A stretch of 64,000 nucleotides of DNA from an uncultured Eubacteriales bacterium (GCA_949077035.1 CARUPR010000001.1:1-64000); one strand, 5' to 3'. Shown: positions 24,645-34,235, numbered from the stretch's first letter. Made by a program: numbers and translations. Notes: generated from the sequence alone by a model not told the origin.

Positions 24645-26711
24645 TTGGAGATTAAGGAAGAGAAACAATATCTCACACAAACATTAAATGTCTTAGATAA
24701 AAAAATCAAATTATGTAAAGAAAAACTTAATAAAAATAAAGAGCGATTTAAAGAGGGTATAAAAAATTTAGGTGAAGAATACAGCGAAATTTCTCGCGGT
24801 GGCGATTTATCCAATTCTTTCACCACCCTTGGACTTATGCAGGCAGAGGAACAACTTACAGAACGTGAAGAAAAAAGATTAAACCTTCAAAAAAGAAATC
24901 CCTACTTTGCAAGAATAGATTTTAAATCAAAAAACAAAAAAAATGCTCAAAAAATTTATATAGGAATAGGAAATGTCCTTGACGACAAGAAAATTTATGT
25001 CGCAGACTGGCGTGCACCTATCTCTAGTATGTATTATGATTATAATTTGGGTGATGCATCCTTTTCGATAGACAATGACGTCTATTATGGCAATATAGAG
25101 CTTAAACGTCAATACAAAATTGAGGAAGGCAATCTGATATCTTTCTTTGATACAGACCTTACCATAAATGATGATATCCTTCAGGAAATTTTATCTCAAA
25201 ATGTTTCTATCAAAATGAAACAGATTGTTTCTTCAATACAAAAAGAACAAAATGCCATCGTCCGTTGTGATACAAATGAAAATATGCTTGTTCAAGGAAT
25301 TGCAGGCTCTGGAAAAACATCTATTGCCCTGCACCGAGCAGCCTATCTTCTTTATAAACACAGAAAACAAATAAAAAGCAGTGATATCACAATCTTATCA
25401 CCAAACAACATCTTTTCAAGCTATATATCAGATGTTTTACCTCAACTTGGCGAAGATAACTTGGTGGAAACAACTTTTGCAAGTCTTGCCCGAGCAGAAC
25501 TTAAAAAGGCAATTCAAACAAGAGAGGATATGCTTGATGAAATAGCAACCGCACCTTCACAAGAGCTTTTAAATGAGGTTTCTTATAAATCTTCTTATGA
25601 ATATCTTGATGACCTGCTGCGTTTCTTAAAAGGACCATTCCTTGAAACATATTCACCTCAAACATTGAGTTTTGTGGTAAATGAAAATATTGAAGGCGAG
25701 AAGGAAACCATTGAGTTTTCTGCCGAAAAAACAAAAGAATTGTTTTTTAAAACCTTTAAAGGCTATGACTTTTATGAACGTATAAACAAGATTGCATGGC
25801 AATACGCAATGTTCTTCACAGAAAGAAGACATTATTCAAAAGAACAAAATCGTGGTCTTAAAGAAAGGTTTAAAACAATCTTATATCAATTCTTGCCAGT
25901 GCGTGACATAGATAAAATCGTTGAAATTTTTATGGCAAGAGAAGGCTATAAACTTCCTCGCAATAAAAAGATAAGCTATATGGATAAAGGGACATGGCTT
26001 GCTATAAAACATTTTGTATATGGCTTAGAACATGATTTCTCTGCAAAATATCTTATCATCGATGAAATGCAAGATTTCACACCAGTTGACTTTTATATGT
26101 TTAAAAAGATATGGGCATGCCCTAAAATTATGGTTGGTGATGTAAACCAATGCATTGAAAAAAATGTGACCGATGAATATCTGACAATCACTGCAGATTT
26201 CCTTGGTTGCAAACTGACTAAACTCAATAAAACATATCGTTCTACAAAAGAAATTGCTCAATTTGCAAATCATTTGGTTGGACTTGATAATATTGAATTT
26301 GTAAATAGAAGCGGCAGCAAACCAACAGTTTACAAAACAAACTCACCTGCCAATGCAATAAAAGAAATAATTGAAAAAGAATGTGAAGCTTTAGAGCATA
26401 TTGCCATCATTTGCAAGTGTCAAAAGGAGGCAAATTTGCTTTATAAAGAGCTTAAAAATATTATCGACTGCAAACTGCTTGTAAACCCTGAAGATTATTC
26501 TTCTCGCGTGCTTATCACCTCTTGTGCAACCGCAAAAGGTATTGAATTTGATGCGGTAATAATTCCAAACTGCGAAAAATCAACCTATAAAAATGCTGTT
26601 GATAAAAATATAATATATGTTTCAAGCACAAGAGCTCTTCACAAATTGTTCTTCACCTACTCTCAAGAAAAATCTTCTTTTATCTCTGATTTGGAAGAAA
26701 TAAATTTATAA
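24645..26711 (+). CDS. helD: HelD-like UvrD/Rep-family ATPase
   Basis: 688-aa superfamily 1 helicase-like protein of the HelD type. In Gram-positives HelD binds RNA polymerase and removes stalled enzyme from DNA. An N-terminal antiparallel coiled-coil arm (residues about 5-80) carries the typical SISSMYYDYNLGD-like lead-in (ADWRAPISSMYYDYNLG). Walker A is GIAGSGKTSIALHR near residue 222, Walker B YLIIDEMQDF near 470, motif IV LNKTYRSTKEI, and the C-terminal motif is ITSCATAKGIEFDAVII. TTG start behind AAAGGAGG. Slightly shorter than the B. subtilis protein (about 774 aa). Confidence 0.85.
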   Translation: MEIKEEKQYLTQTLNVLDKKIKLCKEKLNKNKERFKEGIKNLGEEYSEISRGGDLSNSFTTLGLMQAEEQLTEREEKRLNLQKRNPYFARIDFKSKNKKNAQKIYIGIGNVLDDKKIYVADWRAPISSMYYDYNLGDASFSIDNDVYYGNIELKRQYKIEEGNLISFFDTDLTINDDILQEILSQNVSIKMKQIVSSIQKEQNAIVRCDTNENMLVQGIAGSGKTSIALHRAAYLLYKHRKQIKSSDITILSPNNIFSSYISDVLPQLGEDNLVETTFASLARAELKKAIQTREDMLDEIATAPSQELLNEVSYKSSYEYLDDLLRFLKGPFLETYSPQTLSFVVNENIEGEKETIEFSAEKTKELFFKTFKGYDFYERINKIAWQYAMFFTERRHYSKEQNRGLKERFKTILYQFLPVRDIDKIVEIFMAREGYKLPRNKKISYMDKGTWLAIKHFVYGLEHDFSAKYLIIDEMQDFTPVDFYMFKKIWACPKIMVGDVNQCIEKNVTDEYLTITADFLGCKLTKLNKTYRSTKEIAQFANHLVGLDNIEFVNRSGSKPTVYKTNSPANAIKEIIEKECEALEHIAIICKCQKEANLLYKELKNIIDCKLLVNPEDYSSRVLITSCATAKGIEFDAVIIPNCEKSTYKNAVDKNIIYVSSTRALHKLFFTYSQEKSSFISDLEEINL

Positions 26712-27189
26712 ACAAATTATCAATTTTTTCGATATAATTATATAAAAATAACCTTCAGTTAAATTTTATCAAAAATTAAATTTTGTAAAATATTTTTAAT
26801 CAATTTTTGACCTGCGAATTTTTATACATTTTGTTGATAATTTTACGCAATCTTCTAAAAATTGATTTAATAAATTTTAAAATTTTTATAAAAAAACAAC
26901 ATTTTTATCTTTATTTTTATCTCAAAATTTTAAAATAACCAACAAAAAATAGGAAAATTCAATAAATTTTCGTGTGGATATGTGGATAACTATGGTGGTT
27001 ATCCACAAAAATAGGTAAAAATGCATAAAAATTAATGCAAATGTATAAATATTTATTTGTGGATATGTGGATAACTTTTTGGGGACAACTTTTTCAATTT
27101 TGCACAAATTTTTACAATATTTAAAAAATAATTTTGCAAAACAGGCTTTCCCACTCGCAATAATAATTTAGTCATAATAAGGAGAATTT
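26712..27189 (+). other. AT-rich intergenic region with a DnaA-box cluster (26973-27074)
   Basis: 478 bp without a gene. DnaA-box sequences: TGTGGATAT 26973-26981, TGTGGATAA 26981-26989, TTATCCACA 26999-27007 (opposite strand), TGTGGATAT 27058-27066 and TGTGGATAA 27066-27074. Three match the consensus TTATCCACA exactly. The two overlapping tandem pairs form a repeated unit 85 bp apart. The 250 bp to the left are extremely AT-rich. This looks like a chromosomal origin or a DnaA-titration locus; dnaA and dnaN are not in the window. Confidence 0.6.
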
Positions 27190-28506
27190 ATGAACGAGAA
27201 AAAACTAATTTCACCTCGAAAATTGTCAGGCTTTATGGAACTTGAACCATGCAAGCAAATTATCTTTGACAATATGGTTGATAAGATTAAAGCAGTGTAT
27301 AAAAGATATGCTTTCATGCCTCTTGACACACCTGTTCTTGAGCTTAGTGAAATTCTTTTGGCCAAATCTGGCGGTGAAATTGACAAAGAGCTATACGCTT
27401 TCACCAAAGGCGACACTGCAGTTTGTATGAGATATGACTTAACTGTCCCTCTTGCAAGATTTGTTGCTATGAACCACCCTACCCTAAGTTTTCCTTTTAA
27501 GAGATATCAAATCGGAAAGGCTTATCGTGGAGAGAGAGCTCAAAAGGGTCGTTTCAGAGAGTTTGTCCAGTGCGATGCAGACATAGTTGGAAATGAAGTT
27601 TTGCCTATTGTTGCTGATGCAGAATGTATTAATATGGCAACTGATGTTTTCAAAGCTCTTGAGATTGACACCATAATGCATATCTCAAACAGAAATATAT
27701 TGTTTGGATATTGTGAGAGTTTGGGCTTGAAAGAAAAGACACTTGATATCCTCATCATCCTTGACAAAATTGGAAAAATTGGAAAAGAAAATGCAATAAT
27801 AGAGCTTGAAAAGATTGAAGTTGAAAGCGAAAAGGCAGAAAAGCTTATTTCAATCGCCCTTAAGCAAGGTTGTTTTGAAGATGTTTTAAACGATATTGGA
27901 AAGCTGTCTGACAATGAAACTTTCCAGTTGGGAATAAGTCAGCTTAAAGAGCTTAATAGTTATCTTTCAAGTTATGGCATCAACAGGGACAACATCACAC
28001 TTGATATCGGAATTATCAGAGGTCATAACTATTATACAGGCACCGTTTTTGAGGCCTATGTCACACAGCATCCAGAGTTTGGCTCGGTTTGCGGCGGCGG
28101 AAGATATGACAATCTTGCCGGATATTATACCGAAAAAAATATGCCTGGTGTTGGAATCAGCATTGGTCTTACCCGACTTTTTGATACCCTTGATAAAAAC
28201 AATATGCTTCCAGAAATCAAACCTACAAACATTGACCTGCAAATTATACCTATGGGGCAAACCTTGAACGAATGTATCAAACTTCAAGCATATTTTAAAG
28301 AGCAAATTGTATGTGAGTTGAATTATGACGAGCGTTCTTTCAAAAGCAAAATGAAGGAAGCAAACAAACGTCAGATACCTTTCATCTTAATTGTTGGAGA
28401 AAATGAAGTTGAAAGCGGGCTGTATTCATTGAAAAATATGCAAACTGGCGAGCAATTCAATCTGACAAAGGAAGAATGTTTGAATATTATTAAAAAAGGC
28501 AATTAA
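27190..28506 (+). CDS. hisS: Histidyl-tRNA synthetase
   Basis: 438-aa class II aminoacyl-tRNA synthetase charging tRNA-His. Motif 2 is KRYQIGKAYRGERAQKGRFR (about residues 104-123), the HisA box is IIRGHNYYTGTVFEAYV (about 275-291), motif 3 is GGGRYDNLAGYY...GISIGLTRL, followed by the anticodon-binding domain. The usual RGLDYY reads RGHNYY here; the arginine and both tyrosines are kept. AAGGAG lies 6 nt upstream of the ATG. A terminator overlaps the stop codon. Confidence 0.93.
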   Translation: MNEKKLISPRKLSGFMELEPCKQIIFDNMVDKIKAVYKRYAFMPLDTPVLELSEILLAKSGGEIDKELYAFTKGDTAVCMRYDLTVPLARFVAMNHPTLSFPFKRYQIGKAYRGERAQKGRFREFVQCDADIVGNEVLPIVADAECINMATDVFKALEIDTIMHISNRNILFGYCESLGLKEKTLDILIILDKIGKIGKENAIIELEKIEVESEKAEKLISIALKQGCFEDVLNDIGKLSDNETFQLGISQLKELNSYLSSYGINRDNITLDIGIIRGHNYYTGTVFEAYVTQHPEFGSVCGGGRYDNLAGYYTEKNMPGVGISIGLTRLFDTLDKNNMLPEIKPTNIDLQIIPMGQTLNECIKLQAYFKEQIVCELNYDERSFKSKMKEANKRQIPFILIVGENEVESGLYSLKNMQTGEQFNLTKEECLNIIKKGN

Positions 28507-28523
28507 TTAAATTGTCTTTTTTT
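28492..28523 (+). terminator. hisS terminator
   Basis: GGCAATT / AATTGTC stem overlapping the hisS stop, followed by T7. The 260 bp after it (to 28749) are T-rich with no gene, repeated TATTTTATTTTTATT-like stretches and no structure I can support. Confidence 0.7.
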
Positions 28524-28749
28524 ATATTTCTTGCAACATATTCCAAAATATTATTTGAGCATATTTTTTTAGTTTTTTTATATTTATTTTTATTTTTTAA
28601 TATTTTATTTTTATTCTTTAATATTTTATTTTTATTTATAATATATTTTCAATGTTTTATATTATATTTTAATTTAATTTATTTTTTATTTTTATCAATT
28701 AAGACAAAATAAAATTTTTAATTGTAATAAATCTAATTTGATTTTAAAC

Positions 28750-28778
28750 TTGAAAAAAAATTTAAAAATGGATATAAT
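28750..28778 (+). promoter_or_regulatory. Leaderless-type promoter of uvrC
   Basis: TTGAAA at 28750-28755, 17-bp spacer, TATAAT at 28773-28778. Only six bases separate the -10 from the ATG, so transcription should begin at the start codon itself; no Shine-Dalgarno exists. Confidence 0.75.
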
Positions 28779-28784
28779 TATTGC

Positions 28785-30623
28785 ATGAACAATATTATAA
28801 AAGATAAATTAAAAGCTTTGACAACAAAACCGGGCGTCTATATCATGCGTGATAATGACGGGCTGGTAATTTATGTAGGAAAGGCAAAAAATCTAAAAAA
28901 CAGAGTCAGCCAATATTTCAGAAATTCACCAAAGCCAAGCAAGGTGAAAGCAATGGTTGATAATGTGGCTGATTTTGATTATTTTATTACCATGTCTGAA
29001 ATGGATGCCCTTGCACTTGAAAGCAATCTGATAAAAAAATATCAACCTTTTTATAACATTTTATTAAAGGACGGCAAACAATTTCCTTATATTAAAATAA
29101 ATCTGAAGGACCCTTTCCCCAAATTTGAAATTGTCAGAAGGGTGAAAAAAGATGGTGCCAAATATTTTGGTCCATATTTTGCAGGTCTTGATGCAAGAGA
29201 AATTTTAAAGACAATAAATGCCGCATTTAAAATTCGCACCTGCTCAAACAAAATCACAGAAAATTCAATAGCCAAGCGAGAATGTTTAAATTTTTCGCTC
29301 AATCTTTGTTCTGCACCCTGCACCAAGCAAATTTCAAGAGAGATGTATCTTAATGAAATTGACAGGGCTGTAAACTTTTTAAATGGAAATGACAACGAAA
29401 TTGAAGAGATTTTGACACGAAAAATGTTGGATGCGTCAAATAATGAAAATTTTGAAAGTGCTATTCTTTTGAGAGAACGCTTGAAGATGATTAAAAAGCT
29501 AAAAGACAGAGTTGTTGCAAACCTGCCTAAAGATGTATCAAAAGACATCTTTGCCTATGTTACTGACGGCTTAAGCGGAGTTATCACCTACATGGTTGTG
29601 CGAGGCGGAAAGATACTTGGTATCATTTCCTACCCTTGCATTGACGCAGAGCTTGAAGAAGGTCAAACACTTTTCAATTTTATTTCACAATATTATAATA
29701 ATATGATTATTCCAAAAGAAATAATTTTATCACATGAAATACCTTCAATCGATACTCTATGCGAGTATCTAGGCAAAAAGATAAATTTCATATCCAATCC
29801 TCATGGCATAAACAAATCACTGCTTGACATGGCAAAGGAAAATGCAAAAGAATATCTTGAAAAGCATTTGGAAAAGGATAAAACAAAATATAACAACACC
29901 CTTGGTGCAATAAAGGTTTTAAAGGAAAAACTAAACTTAAAAGAATTGCCTCTCAGAATGGAATGTTATGATATTTCAAACATCAGCGGGACAAATAAGG
30001 TTTGCTCTATGGTAGTTTTTAAAAATGGCGAGCCAAGCAAGAAAGATTATCGAAAATTTAAAATCAAATCGGTAAAAGGTGCAAACGATTTTGCATCACT
30101 TGAGGAGGCTTTGAAAAGAAGACTTAAAAGATATATCGACCAAAATGGTGAAAGTTTTAAAGAAAAACCAAACTTAATCATTATTGATGGTGGAAAGGGT
30201 CAACTTTCTTCCTGTTATGAAATACTTTCCTCTCTTCATCTTGAAAACGACATTCAAATGATAAGTCTTGCAAAAAGGATTGAAGAGGTATTTCATCCAA
30301 ATTCCAGCCTGCCAACACTTTTAAAACCAGGCTCGGCAGAACTTAAACTTTTGCAACGTATTCGTGATGAAGCACATAGGTTTGCAATCACCTATCATAG
30401 GACATTACGCACAAATAAAATGGCAAAATCTATTTTAGATGAAATTCCTGGTGTGGGCCCTAAGAAAAGAGATGCTTTACTAAAAGCCTTTGGCAGAAGT
30501 GAAGACATTGCCAAGCTTGATGTTGAAATGCTTGAAACCCTGCCCGAGATAAATCATTCTTTAGCATTGACAATATACAATTATTTTCGCTCAAAACCTA
30601 TAAAGCATGGTATAGAAGAATAA
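28785..30623 (+). CDS. uvrC: Excinuclease ABC subunit C
   Basis: 612-aa nucleotide-excision-repair nuclease that makes both incisions after UvrB loading. The GIY-YIG domain is at residues about 12-90 (KPGVYIMRDNDGLVIYVGKA). A Cys-rich stretch (CLNFSLNLCSAPC) follows, then a UVR/BC helix near 200-235, the RNase H-like endonuclease domain at about 380-540 (RMECYDISNISGT, LIIIDGGKGQLSS), and C-terminal tandem helix-hairpin-helix (EIPGVGPKKRDALLKAFG). Normal length. Start ATG 28785 has no ribosome binding site (leaderless context). Confidence 0.97.
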   Translation: MNNIIKDKLKALTTKPGVYIMRDNDGLVIYVGKAKNLKNRVSQYFRNSPKPSKVKAMVDNVADFDYFITMSEMDALALESNLIKKYQPFYNILLKDGKQFPYIKINLKDPFPKFEIVRRVKKDGAKYFGPYFAGLDAREILKTINAAFKIRTCSNKITENSIAKRECLNFSLNLCSAPCTKQISREMYLNEIDRAVNFLNGNDNEIEEILTRKMLDASNNENFESAILLRERLKMIKKLKDRVVANLPKDVSKDIFAYVTDGLSGVITYMVVRGGKILGIISYPCIDAELEEGQTLFNFISQYYNNMIIPKEIILSHEIPSIDTLCEYLGKKINFISNPHGINKSLLDMAKENAKEYLEKHLEKDKTKYNNTLGAIKVLKEKLNLKELPLRMECYDISNISGTNKVCSMVVFKNGEPSKKDYRKFKIKSVKGANDFASLEEALKRRLKRYIDQNGESFKEKPNLIIIDGGKGQLSSCYEILSSLHLENDIQMISLAKRIEEVFHPNSSLPTLLKPGSAELKLLQRIRDEAHRFAITYHRTLRTNKMAKSILDEIPGVGPKKRDALLKAFGRSEDIAKLDVEMLETLPEINHSLALTIYNYFRSKPIKHGIEE

Positions 30624-30677
30624 AAACTGCAATTTTACCATTTATGCCAACATTCTCACAAAAACCTTAAAAAAAAT

Positions 30678-30706
30678 TTGGTAAAAATTCTTTTTATTGA
30701 TATACT
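30678..30706 (+). promoter_or_regulatory. Promoter of the dehydrogenase with Cys-rich tail
   Basis: TTGGTA at 30678-30683, 17-bp spacer, TATACT at 30701-30706, then TAGGAGG and ATG 30726. Confidence 0.7.
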
Positions 30707-30725
30707 TACTTCTAGGAGGATATAA

Positions 30726-31991
30726 ATGGAAAAAATTAAAATGGTTCAATATGGTTGTGGTAAAATGAGTAAATACACAATCGGCTATGCTCTTGAAAAA
30801 GGGGTAGAACTTGTCGGCGCTTTTGATATTGACAAAAGCAAGTTTGGCAAAGATGTTTCTATTGTGCTTGAAAATGATAAAAAAGTTGGGGTGAAAATTC
30901 AAGACGCTAAAGAGCTTGAAAGTTTCCTTGAAGAAAATGAAGTTGATGTTGCCATTGTGACAACAACAAGTTTATTCAGCGAAAACTACCCTATCTATGA
31001 AACTTTTGCAAAATATGGTGTAAATGTTATATCAACTTGCGAAGAAGCTTTCTATGCACAAAACTCAAACCCTACCCTTGCAAAGAAGCTTGACACTCTT
31101 GCAAAAGAAAATGGTTGCACAATTTGTGGAAGCGGTTATCAAGATGTGTTCTGGGGAAACCTTATCAGCGTTCTTGCTGGGGCAACTCATAAAATTAAAA
31201 CCATCAGAGGCAAATCAAGTTATAATGTAGAAGACTATGGCATCTCTCTTGCAAAAGTTCATGGTGCAGGTCTGACTGTTGAAGAGTTTGAAAAAGAAAT
31301 CGCATCTGTTGATGAAATTTCTGATGAAGAACGTGCTAAACTTATTCAAGAAGGAAATTATGCCCCAAGTTATATGTGGAATGTAAATGGTTGGCTTTGC
31401 TCTAAACTTGGCTTACACGTAAAAAGACAAACTCAAAAAACTACTCCACAGATTGCAACAGAAGACATCTACAGCTCAACCCTTGACATGACAATCAAAA
31501 AAGGCGACTGCACCGGTATGAGCGCTATTGTAACCACCGAAACAGAGGAAGGCACAACAATAATTTCTGAATGCATTGGAAAAGTTTATAGAGCTGATGA
31601 ATTTGATTGCAATGACTGGACTATTGAGGGAGAACCTTCAACAAGAGTTGTAATTGAAAGACCTGCAACTGCAGAGCTTACCTGTGCATCAGTAATCAAC
31701 AGAATTGTTGAAGTGCTTTGTGCAGAACCAGGATACACTACCACCGACCAAATGCCAGAAAATATATATAAATCTCACAACCTTGATGAATATCTTGAAT
31801 ATGTTGACATATTTGAAGAAGCTTGCAAATGTGGTGAGCTTGAACATCATTGCCACTGCGGTGACGATTGTGATTGCGGTGATGATTGCGAATGCGGTGA
31901 CGATTGTGATTGCGGCGATGACTGTCACTGCCAAGAAGAAGGTCATGAATGCAAATGCGGAAATCATTGCCATTGCGGAGATGATAAATAA
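30726..31991 (+). CDS. NAD(P)-dependent dehydrogenase (DapB/2,4-diaminopentanoate-dehydrogenase-like) with metallothionein-like tail
   Basis: 421-aa protein. Residues 1-350 form a Rossmann oxidoreductase related to dihydrodipicolinate reductase and 2,4-diaminopentanoate dehydrogenase (Ord): nucleotide motif VQYGCGKMSKYTIGYAL, FDIDKSKFGKD, and VISTCEEAFYA. The last 55 residues are an unrelated tail with 16 cysteines plus several histidines, built of repeated CGDDCxC units (HCHCGDDCDCGDDCECG...). The DNA there is four 18-bp repeats (31857-31928). The tail should bind soft metals such as Zn or Cu. TAGGAGG ribosome site. Exact substrate uncertain; Ord acts in ornithine fermentation. Confidence 0.75.
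   Translation: MEKIKMVQYGCGKMSKYTIGYALEKGVELVGAFDIDKSKFGKDVSIVLENDKKVGVKIQDAKELESFLEENEVDVAIVTTTSLFSENYPIYETFAKYGVNVISTCEEAFYAQNSNPTLAKKLDTLAKENGCTICGSGYQDVFWGNLISVLAGATHKIKTIRGKSSYNVEDYGISLAKVHGAGLTVEEFEKEIASVDEISDEERAKLIQEGNYAPSYMWNVNGWLCSKLGLHVKRQTQKTTPQIATEDIYSSTLDMTIKKGDCTGMSAIVTTETEEGTTIISECIGKVYRADEFDCNDWTIEGEPSTRVVIERPATAELTCASVINRIVEVLCAEPGYTTTDQMPENIYKSHNLDEYLEYVDIFEEACKCGELEHHCHCGDDCDCGDDCECGDDCDCGDDCHCQEEGHECKCGNHCHCGDDK
31857..31928 (+). repeat. Four tandem 18-bp coding repeats of the Cys-rich tail
   Basis: Units at 31857, 31875, 31893 and 31911 follow TGCGGTGACGATTGTGAT with 0-6 substitutions; units 1 and 3 are identical. Each encodes a CGDDCD-like block, so the tail grew by repeat expansion. 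Confidence 0.85.
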
Positions 31992-32030
31992 TTTCATTTA
32001 TTAAAAATAAATTTAATTTTCTTCAAAATA

Positions 32031-32066
32031 AAAAAAAGAGTTTGATTATACGTCAAACTCTTTTTT
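32031..32066. terminator. Bidirectional terminator between dehydrogenase and gpsA
   Basis: AAAAAAGAGTTTGA / TCAAACTCTTTTTT perfect inverted repeat with a 7-nt loop between convergent genes; it overlaps the 3' end of gpsA. Confidence 0.9.
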
Positions 32067-33014
32067 ATTATCTCTTGCAAACAAAATTTCAATTGCCTTT
32101 TCTTTTGCGATTTTCCCATGAATAATATCATATACAATTTGAGTGATAGGCAATTCGACTCCAACATTTTTTGCCAAGGTAAGCAGTGCTGAAGAAGTTT
32201 CAACGCCCTCTGCAAGTTTTTCAAAACGTTCACCTTTAGCAAACCTTTCACCAAACATTCTATTATGAGAATTTATTGAGAAAAGTGTTGCTTCATAGTC
32301 ACCCAAATGACAAAGTCCATAGGCTGACATTTCATTTCCGCCACAGGCCTTAATAAGTCTCGAAATTTCTCTCGAACCTCTTGCCATAAGACCACCCTTC
32401 ATAGCTTCAGCACCAACGCCATCTAAAAGACCAGCAGCAATTCCCATAACATTTTTGGCAGCGGCACCAATTTCAGAGCCAATCATATCTTGACCTTGAT
32501 AGAATTTTATCAAGTCAGAACTAAGGTTTTTCACCAAAAATTCTGATAAACTGCTTTCATAAGAGTCAATGACCATGACTGTTGGAATACCTTTAACAAG
32601 CGATTGAATATGCCCAGGTCCAACCCAAGCTGCAATATTATTTTTAGGAACACCCGCCTCAATTAAAATGCTTGAAAGTCTATTTCCGGTTTTGTTTTCT
32701 ATTCCCTTCATGCAAAGAATAAACTTCTTATCCTTATAACCTTCAATTTTTCTCACATTTTCCATAAGACTTCTCACAGCCTGCGAGCTTATTGAAATGA
32801 CCACATAATCACTGCACGAAACTGCATAGCCCAAATCTTTTGTAAAGGTTACGCTTTCAGGCATTGTAACATATTCATTTGTCCTTGTAGAAAATAATTG
32901 TTCAACAATAGGGTCACCATCAAGTCCCCAAACTGTCACTTTATTGCCAATTTTATTTAAATACCAAGCTATAAATGAGCCCCATCTTCCACATCCAAGT
33001 AAAGTAAATTTCAT
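32046..33014 (-). CDS. gpsA: NAD(P)-dependent glycerol-3-phosphate dehydrogenase
   Basis: 322-aa cytosolic enzyme reducing dihydroxyacetone phosphate to sn-glycerol 3-phosphate for phospholipid synthesis. N-terminal Rossmann motif LLGCGRWGSFIAWYL, the AAWVGPGHIQSLVKG substrate loop (usual form SGPSxAxEV), the catalytic lysine region SEIGAAAKNVMGIAAGLLDG, and the HLGDYEATLFSINSHNRMFG signature (usually GDLxxTCTSxxSRN). ATG 33014 has GGAGG 5 nt upstream. The deviations from consensus suggest a divergent branch, but all main motifs are present. Confidence 0.9.
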   Translation of the reverse strand: MKFTLLGCGRWGSFIAWYLNKIGNKVTVWGLDGDPIVEQLFSTRTNEYVTMPESVTFTKDLGYAVSCSDYVVISISSQAVRSLMENVRKIEGYKDKKFILCMKGIENKTGNRLSSILIEAGVPKNNIAAWVGPGHIQSLVKGIPTVMVIDSYESSLSEFLVKNLSSDLIKFYQGQDMIGSEIGAAAKNVMGIAAGLLDGVGAEAMKGGLMARGSREISRLIKACGGNEMSAYGLCHLGDYEATLFSINSHNRMFGERFAKGERFEKLAEGVETSSALLTLAKNVGVELPITQIVYDIIHGKIAKEKAIEILFARDNKKEFDV

Positions 33015-33359
33015 AATCCTCCCCAAGTTTTTGGCAAGCTATTTTATATTTTATTGAGAAAATAAATATCTTATAAAATAAAATGTTTGACCAAAATTCT
33101 ATAATTTTTTCGTCTTATATAATTATACCAATTCTTATAAATTTGTCAAACTTATATTCAGTTAAAACAGAATTTTGAGAAATATTTATATTCCTTATAA
33201 AGAAAATATTTTGCAAAATTGTTTTTTATGACTTCAGAATATTTAAAAAGTCAAACGATTTTTAAAATGAAGCAAATATGATTGATTTATTCAAAAAATT
33301 TAAAAATATTGCAAATTAGAAAGCTTTATGATATAATATTATTTATAGGAGATAAAGAT
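33015..33359 (+). promoter_or_regulatory. Intergenic region with promoter of the lipoprotein gene
   Basis: 345 bp between divergent genes. The clear element is TTGCAA 33309-33314, 17-bp spacer, TATAAT 33332-33337, driving the gene at 33360. The rest is AT-rich, and I see no gene or stable hairpin in it. Confidence 0.65.
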
Positions 33360-34235
33360 ATGTTTAAGGGTAAAAGTTTAAAAAAGTTTTTTCTTGCAAG
33401 CGCAGTTTTAATGATAGGTGCTTCGGCTCTTTCAGGTTGCACATCAAAATTTGTTAAGGCAACTAAAAAATTTGAAGATAGTGCTGTCAACGCTTTAAAT
33501 AGAAGTGAGATTGTGCAAGAAGCACTTGATGTCGATTTCAATGATTTCGCTTTTTTAGGTGCAGATTTTACACGCGCTGATTCTAATAATTTTGATGTTG
33601 ATGTAAGCGGTGTTGCAAAATATAATGATGGAAAAAATAATGCTGTTGTTACAATGAGTTATACATTAGATGATGATTATTTTGAAGATATCAAACCTGA
33701 AAAACAAGACAAATTAATGGAATCACTTAATAAAGCTATAGAAACCGAAGAAATTTCTTCCTTTGATTATATGGAAATAGAAAGTTTTGCAAACCTCAAC
33801 AGTATGCTTCAAAAATTTGCAAATTCACCAAAAGAAGATTTTAATTTTAAAGAAGGGTTAATATTCTCTTTAGGCAATTTAAGTTTTAATGAGAAAGATG
33901 GCGTGATTTCTTTTGATTTAAAAAATCATAATACCTATGTTAAGCAAATAATAACAACGACTTATTATTATAATGTTGCATTAAAAATGCTTATGCCAAT
34001 GACCAACACCTATTATGAATATGAAAATTGTTTGCATTATAATCAGGTAAACTTATTTGTTTCGCCGGAAGAGATGCAAAATATGAAAAAAGACCCAAAA
34101 AGCATTATAAACACTTTTATAAATCATCTTGAAAATAATGCAAAAGACAAATACAAAATTGTCTTTAAAAACACTGAAAATTTAAATGAAAATGATTTAT
34201 CCAATATTGAAGACTTTGAATTTGAAAATTGCTAA
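33360..34235 (+). CDS. Predicted lipoprotein, unknown
   Basis: 291-aa protein with a lipoprotein signal peptide: KSLKKFFLASAVLMIGASAL then lipobox LSGC, Cys at about residue 25. The mature part is polar and acidic, alternates short strands and helices, and shows no known domain. Start ATG 33360 is preceded by TAGGAG; a longer frame to 33282 would cross the promoter and is rejected. Likely exposed on the outer face of the membrane. Confidence 0.75.
   Translation: MFKGKSLKKFFLASAVLMIGASALSGCTSKFVKATKKFEDSAVNALNRSEIVQEALDVDFNDFAFLGADFTRADSNNFDVDVSGVAKYNDGKNNAVVTMSYTLDDDYFEDIKPEKQDKLMESLNKAIETEEISSFDYMEIESFANLNSMLQKFANSPKEDFNFKEGLIFSLGNLSFNEKDGVISFDLKNHNTYVKQIITTTYYYNVALKMLMPMTNTYYEYENCLHYNQVNLFVSPEEMQNMKKDPKSIINTFINHLENNAKDKYKIVFKNTENLNENDLSNIEDFEFENC

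Noticed and set aside
28512..28712. 66-aa Phe/Leu-rich plus-strand frame after hisS
   Set aside because: It is a translation of a T-rich low-complexity spacer behind a terminator, with no ribosome site.
31705..32004. Alternative frames through the Cys-rich tail and on the opposite strand
   Set aside because: They are repeat-driven shadows of the dehydrogenase tail, with no ribosome sites.
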